From Gordionus sp. m RMFG-2023 (lineage: Eukaryota > Nematomorpha > Gordioida > Chordodea > Parachordodidae): DNA of 64,000 nucleotides. The notes under the pieces were generated by a model that saw only the letters and a list, made by a program, of their open reading frames with translations, did no database searches and had not been told where the DNA came from. A program made the position numbers and the translations under genes. The stretch is taken from contig NC_088775.1 of the NCBI RefSeq assembly GCF_954871325.1, positions 30,419,561 through 30,483,560 on the forward strand, given 5' to 3'. Below are positions 1-11,540 of this stretch, piece after piece; positions within the stretch are counted from its first letter, which is position 1; every line of letters begins with the position of its first letter.

Positions 1-700
1 TATGTTTTGTAAACATGTTAAATTAATATCTCAGTGAAAGTGTACTATGGAAAAGTGACAATTGTCATAATCGTAAATGGGTAAAAATATGTTTTGTAAA
101 CATATTAAATTAATATTTCAGTGAAAGTGTACTATGGAAAAGTGACAATTGTCATAATCGTTATTTTTAAACTTTTTTTAGATTTTTTAAAGTAAATTGG
201 TAAAAATATGTTTTGTAAACATATTAAATTAATATTTCAGTGAAAATGTAATATGGAAAAGTGACAATTGCCATAATCGTTATTTTTGAACTTTTTGAGT
301 TTTTTTAAAGTAAATGGGTAAAAATATGTTTTGTAAACATGTTAAATTAATATTTCAGTGAAAGTGTACTATGGAAAAGTCACAATTGTCATAAACGTTA
401 TTTTTGAACTTTTTTTTAAATTTTTTATAGTAAATGGGTAAAAATATGTTTTGTAAACATATTAAATTAATATTTCAGTGAAAGTGTACTATGGAAAAGT
501 CACAATTGTCATAATCGTTATTTTTAAACTTTTTTTAGATTTGGTAAAAATATGTTTTGTAAACATGTTAAATTAATATTTCAGTGAAAGTATATATGGA
601 AAAGTGACAATTGTCATAATCGTTATTTTTGAACTTTTTTATGTTTTTTAAAGTAAATGGGTAAAAATATGTTTTGTAAACATATTAAATTAAAATTTCA
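1..700 (+). repeat. Tandem array, ~118-bp units (left arm)
   Basis: At least six units begin with ATGTTTTGTAAACAT at 2, 89, 208, 326, 446, 552 and 669, giving spacings of 87, 119, 118, 120, 106 and 117 bp. Each unit carries the palindrome TGACAATTGTCA (or a one-base variant) about 60 bp after the start. The two short spacings are internal deletions. Confidence 0.9.
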
Positions 701-1181
701 GTTTAGATATGTTTTATATTTTTAAGTCACTAACAGTAATATCAACAATAAAATTCCTAATTTCTCTTTTATTTATATATTCAAAATTAATGATGAGATA
801 TTTTCCTGCAAATCGTCATTCCTTGATTTGATTAAATTCAAGATTTTATTAATAAAACATTTACCACTTCAAATGATAATAAATTCCACTATTATGATTA
901 AAATTTAATCTTCATAACATCCGGAAATGTTTTTTTTAATAAAATTTATAATAGTAGGCCAATATAAGATTAAAATAATTGTAAGATTAATTTATTTTTT
1001 CCTAAAATCTTAGCTACGAAATATATTTAAATATAGAATCCTGCATCGGTTATTTGTATATCAACTAACTATAATATCTTTGACTTATTTATTTCAATTC
1101 TGTGAGTAAATACATTTTAAATATTTATTCACTTTAGTGAATGATCTGAAATTACAAGTTAGAGCTACTATTGAAATTTAA

Positions 1182-1340
1182 ATCTATCAAAGTATTAGAA
1201 AAGAATCAACGTCAGACAATAAATTTGTAGTTTGTCATTGCAAGCAAAATTGCACAACCAATAGATGCAAATGGAAGGCATCTAAAATGTCTTGCAACTC
1301 ACATTGTCATGCTACAAATAATAAATGTCAAAATAAATGA
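1182..1340 (+). pseudogene. Cys-rich frame remnant (KRBA2/Ginger-type Cys motif)
   Basis: An open frame without a start codon runs from 1182 to a stop at 1338-1340. It contains eight cysteines spaced C-x-C-x3-C-x4-C-x-C-x8-C-x3-C-x6-C, with a His after the seventh (CH). From memory, this pattern resembles Cys-rich C-terminal segments of some transposon-derived integrase proteins (KRBA2/Ginger-like), and more loosely CXC domains. The upstream part of any protein is missing. It lies in the unique centre of the palindromic element, where a coding gene would be expected. The identification is tentative. Confidence 0.4.
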
Positions 1341-2394
1341 TAAAAATGAGTTGTAAATATTGTTTTTTCTATTGTGAAGATACAAAATCTTACGAGATCT
1401 TATAGGGAAGGCTTGCTACCAGATTTCCGTTAATAATATATTGTAAAAATATATTTTAATAATATTAAGAAGCATATAAATATGATGGGGGTGGAGGGGG
1501 GGAATTCCCACCCATTTTACCAAATGTGTCTGATTTGGTAAATTTTATTTAAAATAATAAAGAATTAACCCCTATCAAATAACTAAAAGTGCGTATATGA
1601 TGTAACAAAAATATAAAAAAATGAATTAATGACCTTATAAAATTTGTGAGAAATATTTTACAAAAAGATTATACACCCGAAGAAAATTTAAAACATAAAT
1701 TGGCCAACGGCCTTCTCAAAGAGAGAGCCTAGCATAATTCAATAAAATATAGTAAAAAAAATTATCTAAAGGCCTTCATTTTTCGAAAAAAACTTAGAAT
1801 GTTTGGTGTATAATCTTAGTAATTGTTTAAAACAAATATAAATATGAGGGCTAACTTTGAAAATGCTAAAATTAATTTCGTAATTATATTCATTTTCGAA
1901 AAGCTATTTAATACTTTGATAGGTTTAAATTTCAATAGTAGGTCTAACTTGTAATTTCAGATCATTCACTAAAGTGAATAAATATTTAAAATGTATTTAC
2001 TCACAGAATTGAAATAAATAAGTCAAAGATATTACAGTTAGTTGATATACAAATAACCGATGCAGGATTCTATATTTAAATAAATTTCGTAGTTAACATT
2101 TTAGGAAAAAATAAATTAATCTTACAATTATTTTAATCTTATATTGGCCTACTATTATAAATTATATTATAAAAACATTTCCGGATGTTATGAAGATTAA
2201 AGTTTAATCATAATAGTGAAATTTATTATCATTTGAAGTGATAAATGTTTTATTAATAAAATCTTGAATTTAATCAAATCAAGGAATGTCGATTTGCAGG
2301 AAAATATCTCGTCATTAATTTTGAATATATAAATAAATTATTGTTGATATTACTGTTAGTGACTTAAAAATATAAAACATATCTAAACTGAAAT

Positions 2395-3920
2395 TTTAAT
2401 TTAACATGTTTACAAAACATATTTTTACCCATTTACTTTAAAAAAATTTAAAAAAGTTTAAAAATAACGATTATGAAAATTGTCACTTATCCATAGTACA
2501 CTTTCACTGAAATATTAATTTAACATGTTTACAAAACATATTTTTACCCATTTACTTTAAAAAAACTAAAAAAGGTTTAAAAAAACGATTATGACAATTG
2601 TCACTTTTCCATAGTACACTTTCACTGAAATATTAATTTAATATGTTTACAAAACATATTTTTACCCATTTACTTTAAAAAATCTAAAAAAAGTTCAAAA
2701 ATAACGATTATGACAATTGTCACTTTTCCATAGTACGCTTTCACTGAAATTTTGATTTAACATGTTTAAAAAACATATTTTTACCCATTTTCTTTAAAAA
2801 AACTTAAAAAAGTTTAAAAATAACGATTATAATAGTTGTCACATTTCCATAGTACACTTTCACTGAAATATTAATTTAATATGTTTACAAAACATATTTT
2901 TACCCATTTACTTTAAAAAATCTAAAAAAAAGTTCTAAAATAACGATTATGACAATTGTCACTTTTTCATAGTACACTTTCACTGAAATTTTAATTTAAC
3001 ATGTTTACAAAACATATTTTTACCCATTTTCTTTAAAAAAACTTAAAAAAGTTTAAAAATAACGATTATAATAGTTGTCACTTTTCCATAGTACACTTTC
3101 ACTGAAATATTAATTTAACATGTTTACAAAACATATTTTTATCCATTTACTTTAAAAAAACTTAAAAAAGTTTAAAAATAACGATTATGACAATTGTCAT
3201 TTTTCTATAGTACACTTTCACTGAAGTATTAATTTAATATGTTTACAAAACATATTTTTACCAATTTACTTTAAAAAATCTAAAAAAAGTTTAAAAATAA
3301 CGATTATGACAATTGTCACTTTTCCATAGTACACTTTCACTGAAATATTAATTTAATATGTTTACAAAACATATTTTTACCCATTTTCTTTAAAAAAACT
3401 CAAAAAATTTCAAAAATAACGATTTTGACAATTGTCACTTTTCCATAGTACACTTTCACTGAAATATTAATTTAACATGTTTACAAAACATATTTTTACC
3501 CATTTACTTTAAAAAAACTCAAAAAAGTTCAAAAATAACGATTATGACAATTGTCACTTTTCTATAGTACACTTTCACTGAAATATTAATTTAACATATT
3601 TACAAAACATATTTTTATCTATTTGCTTTAAAAAAACTCAAAAAAGTTCAAAAATTACGAATATGACAATTGTCACTTTTTCATAATGACTTTCACTGAA
3701 ATATTAATTTAACATGTTTACAAAACATATTTTTATCCATTTACTTTAAAAAAACTCAAAGAAGTTCAAAAATAACGATTATGACAATTGTCACTACACT
3801 TTCACTTAGTACACTTTCATTGAAATATTAATTTAACATATTTACAAAACATATTTTTATCTATTTGCTTTTACAAAACTCAAAAAAGTTCAAAAATTAC
3901 GATTATGACATTTGTCACTA
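2395..3920 (-). repeat. Tandem array, ~119-bp units (right arm)
   Basis: About twelve units in the orientation opposite to 1-700. The motif GTTTACAAAACAT recurs close to every 119-120 bp from 2408 to 3840, each followed by an ATGACAATTGTCACTTTTCC-type block. Units differ by point changes and short indels. The last two units are rearranged (the TACACTTTCACT motif is doubled near 3795-3830), which suggests decay or unequal exchange at the array edge. Confidence 0.9.
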
Positions 3921-3984
3921 TTACCTAAAAAATTATCTATCAAAAGGTAGATAATAGATGAAATTACGTAAAATATAATTATAT

Positions 3985-4500
3985 AATAATCATTTTTAAA
4001 ATAAATATTAAAAAATATCAATCAAAAAAATATATTTAAAAAAATTTATTAAAAAAATATATTAAAAAACATCAATCAAAAAAATTATTAAAAAAAATCA
4101 TATAAACACAAAAAATTAAAATATCAATCAAAAATATATATTTAAAAATATTAATTTAAAAAATCATATAACACAAAAAAAAATATAAAAAAAAAATATC
4201 AATCAAAAAAATATATTAAAAAAAAAATATCAATCAAAAATATATATTTAAAAATATTAATTTAAAAAATCATATAACACAAAAAAAAAATATAAAAAAA
4301 AATATCAATCAAAAATATATATTTAAAAAAATTTATTAAAAAAACATATAACACAAAAAATAAAAAAAATTAGCGATCAAAAAGAAAAATATCAATCAAA
4401 AAATATATTGTAACAAATTAAAATATAAAAAAAATATATAATATTAATCTTAAAAAATTATTAATGATAACGAAAAAATTATTAATAATATAATATTACA
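3985..4500. repeat. Low-complexity A/T tract with degenerate tandem units
   Basis: The motif AATATCAATCAAAAATATAT recurs roughly every 40-100 bp, mixed with runs of A and with CATATAACACAAAAAAA. No coding potential or TIR is visible. Confidence 0.8.
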
Positions 4501-4509
4501 AAAATTACA

Positions 4510-4735
4510 CATTGCCTGATTTAACCCTGTGTAACGTGTGAAAGTGATTACCGTGAGATTTCGAATTCTCACACCATCAAAATCTCACGGCTGACACCGT
4601 GTGAAAGTAATTTCATGAGATTTTGATTTTTACCGCATCAAATACATGCCATTTAAATCATCAAAATCTCACGGCTATTCAATATTTCAAAATCTCATAG
4701 ATATTTTTAAAATCTCGCATTATTAATTTAAAACG
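4510..4735. repeat. Cluster of GTGAGATTTT motifs in both orientations
   Basis: The motif CCGTGAGATTT, or its complement AAATCTCACGG, and decayed forms occur at least seven times in about 220 bp, some as back-to-back palindromes (for example near 4550-4575). The spacing is irregular. It could be the subterminal region of a decayed DNA element. No gene is seen. Confidence 0.55.
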
Positions 4736-5496
4736 TCAGATTTGAATGAGGCTGTCAAATTAGAAATATTTCTATATAATACAATTTAATTTGAAATTCT
4801 TTTTCATTATGAAGTAAATTTTTAGAACGCCTTTATTTAACAGCAATAAATGGTGTCATATAAAGTTATTTTATTTTTTTATTCAACACGCTTGTTTTAC
4901 AAACAAATATTAAAAAAAAGTTGTTTATTATTTTTTTTAATAAATTTTTTTTTACGTATTTTTTTTAATAAATTTTTTTACGTATTTTTTTTATCTAATG
5001 GAAAAAATGGTAATTTTAAAATTGATGCTTATTTAATATATTTTTATTTAATAGGAATTAAGATATAATTTAGAACTAAAAGATTTTTCTACTTTAAAAC
5101 ATGTTGTGAGTAATTATGAGAAGAATAATCATCAGCTCATTATTCTTCTCAAAAAGGATTAATTTTAGATAAAATTTCATTAGTTTTACAAGAATGGGAT
5201 AAGAATATAATGAAAAATATTAAAATGCCCATAAAATACAAACGAGGATCAATACACAAAAGGCCTAAAAAAATGCAAAAAAAGAGTATTATTTAAAAAT
5301 TATAAAATATTTCACAGTTAGCAATTTTTGAAAATGATATTATAATATACATGTATTTTAAAAAAGATTTTTCCCAAGCTAATCAAAATATGACTGAAAC
5401 GATTAACCTACCACATTCCAATACAGAAAACACTCAACTATATGGTATCACTAAAAATTAAATGTTTATTGTTTATTAAAATACATTAGCAGTCAA

Positions 5497-5882
5497 ATTA
5501 TCTTCATCTCAAATTATTTCAAAAAATATGTTAGGCACTCAAGTTAAGATACCAGAGAGTAAACATTTTACTTAACAAAAAAATAGCAACAAACTTATAT
5601 TCTCAATATCATTTTCAAAATATACCAAAAAATTTAGGCCCTCAGTCAAAAACTATTCCAGCTAGTATATTTTGTGTTTTAATTTTTATTAAATATAAAA
5701 TAAAAATAGCATTCGAATTCTCTTCATCTCAAAATATTTCAAAAAATATATTAGGCACTCAAATTAAGCTACCAAATAGTAAACATTTCCTTTTTTTTAT
5801 ATAACAAAAATTATAGCAACCAAAACTTTAGACTACACTAAATATTCTCTTCAAAATCTTTCAAAATTTTTTTAGGAAACCA
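5497..5882 (+). repeat. Direct repeats, ~220-bp period
   Basis: A block of about 75 bp beginning near TCTTCATCTCAAATTATTTC at 5500 recurs at about 5720 with the same order of motifs (TTAGGCACTCAA, then AAGCTACCAAATAGTAAACAT). A third, shorter copy starts near 5845. It lies inside the TIR element. Confidence 0.7.
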
Positions 5883-6409
5883 TAAATAAAACAAATAATT
5901 ATATATTTAGAATGTTTATATTAAATTTAAAAATATATAGGAACCAAATACAATCTAATAGAGCTTCCAGAAAACAATACAATCAAGATTTCAAAAACCT
6001 AATAAAAAGCAATTTATAATTTATATGGTATTCTAATATATCAAATTTTATTTCTGTATATATATTTACAATTATAATATATTATTGTATTTTATAATAC
6101 ATAATTTTAACTATATATATATAGAATTATAATATATTATTGTATTCTTACAAATTTTATTTCTATATATATTTTCAATATATTTCTAAAATATAGAATA
6201 AAAAATATAAAATAGATTCTTGTGTTATAAATAACAAACATTCAATATTTTCGACAAAAAAAAGAATAAAAATAATTCTTTATGTTAAATTATATTGTTT
6301 AAGATATATTCATAGAAGGATTCATAGAATAGTTTTTTGCAATGCCTGATCACCATTAAAAATATTATAAGAATTACACAATATAATAAATATTAAAATA
6401 AAGTAAATT

Positions 6410-6592
6410 TTAAGGTTTGAATGATTTAAACAAATATAAAACAGATTGTAAAAATCCAATAAATAGAAATATTAGGAGTAACATAATTAGCAAAGTTATA
6501 ATATTAAGAATTATTTGAAACAATTTATTGAAGAGATCAAAATTTGAAGCCTTTCCTAAATTTTCAATGACATAAGAATAAGCTGTAGACAT
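6410..6592 (-). CDS. Small unidentified frame with one membrane helix
   Basis: 60 codons starting at ATG 6590-6592. Residues 1-25 are polar; residues 26-52 are almost purely hydrophobic (Ile/Leu/Phe rich), followed by a short basic tail (KSFKP). This is the layout of a C-terminal membrane anchor. The frame sits inside the 4825-7518 element. In an A/T-rich genome such a hydrophobic frame can arise by chance, and I recognise no family. Confidence 0.25.
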   Translation of the reverse strand: MSTAYSYVIENLGKASNFDLFNKLFQIILNIITLLIMLLLIFLFIGFLQSVLYLFKSFKP

Positions 6593-6694
6593 TGATGTTC
6601 ATGTTTTTCACAAGTCCCTTGCAATTTATTTTAGTATCTTTCAGCCAATTTATTTTTATGTTATGTAAAAAAATAATAGCATATTTGGGATTTG

Positions 6695-6798
6695 ATTAAG
6701 AAATCTGTCACCATGTCTTAATAAGCTAACAAAAATATTTTACTTTATTAAGAAATCTGTCACCATGTCTTAATAAGCTAACAAAAATATTTTACTTT
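6695..6798 (+). repeat. Tandem duplication of 52 bp
   Basis: The block ATTAAGAAATCTGTCACCAT at 6695 recurs at 6747, and the two 52-bp units are almost identical, so this is a recent local duplication. Confidence 0.95.
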
Positions 6799-7569
6799 TA
6801 TATATAAAATATCAAACTGAATAAATATTATTTAGTAAATTTTGATATTACATTCACCTTACGATTATAATAAAAAATTGTATTTATAAATCTTAGAACA
6901 TTAAGCTTAGGCCATGCATCTATATAAATATGAAAAGCATAACAAGTCTGGTTTACCAGGATATATAGGTTGTTTTACTTTATTAACATTATATGACAAA
7001 ATTGCATGAAGGTTAATTTATATAATGAAATATTACATTTTTAATTGTATCAAAAGATTATAATAAAAACCTAATTCATGATTAAATAAGACATTCAATT
7101 AATCCCATTAATTGACCCTATTGTTTGGGAATATTGTTAAATTCCTCAACATCTATAAAAAATTTTAACAATTGGAATATAAATGTTTTAAATATAATAA
7201 TTTGATAAGGTATTCTTCTCATAATTACTCACAAACTGTTTTAAAGTAGAAAAATCTTTTAGTTCTAAATTATATCTTAATTTCTATTAAATAAAAATAT
7301 ATTAAATAAGCATCAATTTTAAAATTACTATTTTTTCCATTAGATAAAAAAAATACGTAAAAAAATTTATTAAAATACGTAAAAAAAATTTTACTAAAAA
7401 AAATAATAAACAACTTTTTTTTAATATTTGTTTGTTAAAGAAAAAAAACAAGCGTGTTGAATAAAAAAATAAAATAACTTTATATGACACCATTTATTGC
7501 TGTTAAATAAAGGCGTTCAATTTTTAACAATATATTTTTTATTTCAGAAATATTTTAGCTCAAATTATA

Positions 7570-8020
7570 ATGATATAACTCTCCCAGAGGTATTGTATTT
7601 AGGATATATATTTGAATTATTTTTTGAATGATAACCTTATAATTATTTTTTGAATAATAGCCTTATAATTATTTTTAATGTTTTTATTATAATTAATGCA
7701 TTGCCTTTAGATGGTAGTTCCCAAAATGGCCTTTATGATGAATTATTCCACTTGCTACGGAGTTTGTTGATCCAAACTCTCCCAGAGGTATTGTATTTAG
7801 GATATATATTTGAATTATCTTTTGAATGATAATCTTTATAATTATTTTTTGAATAATAGCCTTATAATTATTTTTAATGTTTTTATTATAATTAATGCAT
7901 TGCCTTTAGATAGTAGTTTCCAAAATGACCTTCATGATGAAATTATTCCACTTGCTACGTAGTTTGTTGATCCAAAGTCTCCCAGAGGTATTGTATTTAG
8001 GATATATTTGAATTATTTTT
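7570..8020 (+). repeat. Tandem repeat, ~198-bp units, 2.2 copies
   Basis: Units begin with CTCCCAGAGGTATTGTATTT at 7581, 7779 and 7979. The first two are complete and about 95% alike by eye; the third breaks off near 8020 where the SINE starts. Confidence 0.95.
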
Positions 8021-8023
8021 TTG

Positions 8024-8330
8024 ATAGCGGCGCTCTTGCCGATTAGGCTACAGACGCTTTTCAAAATTCACGATTTTTTAAATACTGTGACACGGCTTTT
8101 ATATATATTGTAGAGAAGGAGATTATCATCTCCTTATGGGTGAAACCATCAAGTTAGATGAAGAAAAAAATGATCAAAAAAATACATTGTTGGGATTCGA
8201 ACCTAAGTCTATCAGGTTTGTAAGCGACGTTCTTGCTGATTGGGCCACAGACATTTTTCAAAATTAACGATTTTTTAAATATATGTTATAAATTGTGAAA
8301 GTGTGACAAGGCTTATATATATATATTATA
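8024..8330 (-). mobile_element. tRNA-derived SINE, tandem (dimeric) copies
   Basis: On the minus strand, 8252-8191 reads as a tRNA-like head: GTCTGTGG start, A-box-like GGCCCAATCAGCAAG and a perfect B box GGTTCGAATCC (complement of 8193-8203), but no matching 3' acceptor arm, as expected for a SINE rather than a tRNA gene. A second head with the same A box (TAGCCTAATCGGCAAG) lies at 8055-8024 and is cut before its B box by the 198-bp repeat. Both heads are preceded by the same body sequence (AAAAATCGT.AATTTTGAAAA), so two units are joined head to tail. The body contains GGTTTCACCCATAAGGAGAT. Confidence 0.75.
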
Positions 8331-9611
8331 TATTATTATAACAAAAATTGATTAATATATATTATATATTTTTTATTTTCTATATTCATTAAAATATGAA
8401 TTTTTTAAAAATATTTAATATCCTTTTGAAAAATGTTATATCTTTATAGCGAGTTAAATAAAAAATTTCATAAATACTTAAAATATTTAACGATATCATC
8501 ATAAACATAGACTAATCGAGCAAATGGCTGTCAAATAAAAGACGTTTTTTAAAATTTTAGGATTGGGCGTTGAGCAGTTTATATTAATATAACTATGCTT
8601 AAAACATACCAAAATGGGGTATCAGGCTAAACTAAACAGCAATGTTTAATATCAAATTAAATCGAACCTGGACTCAGCCTAAAGATATACGAAGAACAGA
8701 GATTTATGATCAAATTATACCTAAAAATTTCAAAATCTTTTGTAATTTTTCATGCATAAGAAATCTTTCGAAATGAAACTAAAAATTTTTTGAAGATTTT
8801 TTTTCGAACTCTGAAAAAATCAAGTTAAATGTGGGATTGGTAATGGTTATTGGATCGGTTTTGTAGTAATATCAGAATATCGAATCAGTGAAATATTTAT
8901 GGATCGACACATCCCTACGCATATACAAAATTATTCAATTAGAAAATTCTAATCGAGTACGGATAAGGATAATATATTATTTGTCGAATCACTTTTTATC
9001 TAGTAGAAATTATACGTATAATCTGAAACTTTCGTAAATATAAAATTATATAGAAATATCTTAAATTATTCGAAGTATTTAACTTGTACTTTGAGAAACT
9101 TTTTATTTTCATAAACTTTATTTCCAAATATACACTTAAAATATTTAATAATGCATCTTTTCATTTTTAAAATATATTCTTAAAGAATATAATAATCGAA
9201 TATTCGACAAAGGAAGTCGGATGATGTTTTTATTATTAGTTTGATTCTTATTTTTGTAGGTTTATTTCGAATGATTTTGGCTGTATTTAGTATAAATGTT
9301 TCAAAGAAAATAAAAATACGTGAATATTATATGCTTCGTTACCCTGCATTCACATTTAGTGTGAATTCACGGCAAAGTTATCAAAAATTAATGTAGAATT
9401 ATTAATTTGTATCATATTTTGTATATTAATTTTTAAATATATGCCTTGCTCAGGTTTTATTATTTTTTTTGATAAACGGGGTGCACAAATGAATAAAATT
9501 GGGATTTATTCGTAAGAAAATAAGTCGGAATAACACCAGCTTCAATCAGATAACAAAGGAACTAATTTAAACCTTTTAAAATAATGTTTTTTATATTTGA
9601 TTTTATTTAAG
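8331..9611. other. A/T-rich stretch with no gene seen
   Basis: No open frame with family resemblance and no clear repeat. The segment next to 9611 would be the intron or 5' region of the Star-like gene, but I could not recognise an earlier exon. Confidence 0.5.
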
Positions 9612-10507
9612 GAAAGGTTCCTAAAGGTAAAACTGGATTCTTCGTAGAAAGCGGAGCTTATGACGGCGAAACTCGGTCTAACACCCTATTTTTCGAAAAA
9701 CGGTTGGGTTGGACGGGCGTGCTAATCGAAGCGGATCCGATAAATTGCTAAAGAAGGGAAGAAAATGTTTCTCCATCAACTCGGTTCTTTGCCCGACCCG
9801 GGTTAATCCTCGAATGGTTAATTATTATTTTTAGTTTTTTCGATGAATAACATTAGTGCTGTACCTATCCACAATTTTTTAACAGATCCTATAACCAATT
9901 CAGATCCGATATTTCGATTAAATTTTATCTGCCATCGAGCTTTGAACGGCAATGTCATAAAAAGAAATATATTTTCTATGCAAAAAATACCTAACGTTAA
10001 ACTACGGATAAAACAAGAAATACGTTGAAATTTTAGGTTTCGTATGATCTTAAAAAAATAATTTAAATTTTTTTTTGCATTACTATTTAAAAATAAATTG
10101 AATTTTGGTTCCTTTTAATCTTTTCTTATTAGAAAAGAAACCGAAAATAATGATAATATCGGATTAGATTTTTTTGAAAGGCCGATCCGATTTTTTAAAA
10201 CAGTAATATCGGCCCAGACCTGAATTGCGTCATAAGTAACGAGGTTATCTTTTCTTTCATTCTTAAAGTAACATCTACAGCGCTGGTAATAATCTCAACG
10301 CGATGATTTTAATAATTAAGCCATTATGGATATACTTGTAAAATAGAATCGTTTTATTATACATATTATATAACAGCATCGCGACAAGTTTTTCTGGAAT
10401 AACGACTTTCCGGGATCCTCATGTGATGATTTGGAATCTCAATTAAATCATCTACGAAGGTGATTTTTAACTTTGAATAGTCTGAGTTTAATTGAAATGT
10501 ATTTCGG

Positions 10508-10770
10508 TATTATGGAGTAGAGGCTTGCATTGGTCGGGTTTTTGGACCATAAGCCCACCCACCCAATGTTTTAAAATTTTTTAACCCCCTCTCACATCCC
10601 GCCCATAGTTTTCAAAAAAATATAACCACCCATCTGCCCATTAATCTAAAATTTCTTACCTGCCCGTCCGCCCATTAGTCTAAATTTTTTTAACCAACCA
10701 CCCATTATTTATAAAAATCTTTTAACCCAAGCCCGCTATTATAAAATTTAATTATGGTCATTCTTTTAAT
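10508..10770. repeat. Short tandem units rich in CCCGCCCATTA
   Basis: The phrase CCGCCCATTAGTCTAAATTTT and variants recur about five times at ~45-bp spacing. Local GC is much higher than the surroundings. It lies just 3' (on the minus strand) of the hAT remnant at 10938-11126, so it may be the terminal region of that element. Confidence 0.6.
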
Positions 10771-10937
10771 TTTTTAAGCATCTAATAAAAAAAAATTCAG
10801 CATTACACCTCTACAAAAAGTTTTAAAATTTAAGAAATTAATATATTAAGCATGAAAAAATAATCAATTTAAATTATGGATGATTTATTTTGATCAAATA
10901 GAATATTTATGAAAAAAATATAAATATAAAATTGATA

Positions 10938-11126
10938 TTATATGTAATTATAATGCAAAAATAATAATGACTCAACATTTTCCGGATTCGAATACGTTCT
11001 TCTTTGTTCTAAAAACCTTCCAGCAATGCTAAATCCTCGTTCAGAAGGATAACTAGTTGCAGTAATTGCCAATATTTTTCTTGCTAATCTTGATAGCCTT
11101 GGCATATCTCCTACTAGTCGTTTCCA
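10938..11126 (-). pseudogene. hAT transposase C-terminal dimerisation domain, fragment
   Basis: 62 codons read from TGG at 11126-11124 to a stop at 10940-10938: RLVGDMPRLSRLARKILAIT, then ATSYPSERGFSIAGRF and NPENVESLLFLH. PSERxFSxxGR with a following LE..R..L.P..V is the diagnostic hAT dimerisation (Dimer_Tnp_hAT) signature. Only the last exon-like portion survives, uninterrupted; the catalytic part is absent. Confidence 0.85.
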
Positions 11127-11199
11127 TCAAAGTAGTTTGAAATATACAAAAAAATTTATTTATTTTAAGAAAAAACTTTTTACAGGATTTTCATTCAAA

Positions 11200-11540
11200 A
11201 AATGAAAAGTCCCAATCAAAGAAGGAAAGTTTCAATCATAAAAAGAAAAGGTCCGATCAAAAAAGGAAAAGGGTCAATCATAAAAAAAAAGTCAATCGAA
11301 AAAGGAAAAGTGTCAATCAAAAAAAGAAAATTCCCAAAAAGAAAGGAAAAAGTCCGATCAAAATGGGAAAAGTGTCAAACAAATAAGGAAAAGGTTCAAT
11401 CAAAAAAGGAAAAGTGACAAACAAAAAAAAGGAAAAGGTCCAATCAAAAAAGGAAAAGTGTCAATCGAAAAAGGAAAATTCCCATGAGGAAAGGAAAAGT
11501 GTCAATCAAAAAAGAAAAATTCCCATTCAAAAAAGGAAAA
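11200..11540 (+). repeat. Minisatellite, ~20-bp purine-rich units
   Basis: About 16 degenerate copies of GTCAATCAAAAAAGGAAAA. The 71-codon Lys-rich frame over it is only a translation of the repeat. Confidence 0.9.

Larger units (their letters stand above)
1..3920. mobile_element. Foldback-like palindromic element with satellite arms (left end cut by window)
   Basis: Two arms face each other. Positions 1-1197 match the reverse complement of about 1909-3920, with a unique spacer at 1198-1908. The inner 500 bp of each arm (about 700-1197 and 1909-2395) is single-copy and clearly homologous; the outer part of each arm is a ~119-bp tandem array. Terminal inverted repeats made of tandem units are the hallmark of Foldback/Galileo-type elements and some MITE-derived satellites. 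The arrays differ in length (at least 6 units left, about 12 right), but the left arm runs off the window. The outer right border is about 3920, where a different AT-rich tract begins. No transposase is seen; only a short Cys-rich frame lies in the spacer. Confidence 0.75.
4825..7518. mobile_element. TIR element of unknown class, 2.7 kb, 8-bp TSD
   Basis: The left end starts GAACGCCTTTATTTAACAGC at 4825 and the right end is its reverse complement, finishing at 7518. The inverted repeats extend about 310 bp on each side (to about 5133 and from about 7213). Both ends are flanked by the 8-bp duplication AATTTTTA (4817-4824 and 7519-7526). The TSD length fits hAT, P or Merlin, but the termini do not look like standard hAT ends. 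The long frames inside the arms are shadows of T-rich inverted repeats, not proteins. The interior contains a direct repeat (5497-5880) and one small minus-strand frame with a membrane segment (6410-6592). No transposase was recognised. Confidence 0.8.

Noticed and set aside
1-3920. CRISPR-like array
   Set aside because: Units are contiguous 119-bp tandem copies without unique spacers and lie in eukaryotic DNA.
4850-5068. 72-codon frame and its near copy at 7302-7493 on the other strand
   Set aside because: Both are translations of the T-rich inverted repeats of one element; residues are almost all Phe, Leu, Ile, Lys.
8191-8252. Possible tRNA gene
   Set aside because: A and B boxes are present, but the 3' half of the acceptor stem is missing and the same head recurs in a tandem body, so it is a SINE.
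9843-10028. 61-codon plus frame in the Star-like intron
   Set aside because: No family resemblance, no splice context, and composition close to background.
11202-11417. 71-codon Lys-rich frame
   Set aside because: It only translates the ~20-bp GGAAAA minisatellite.
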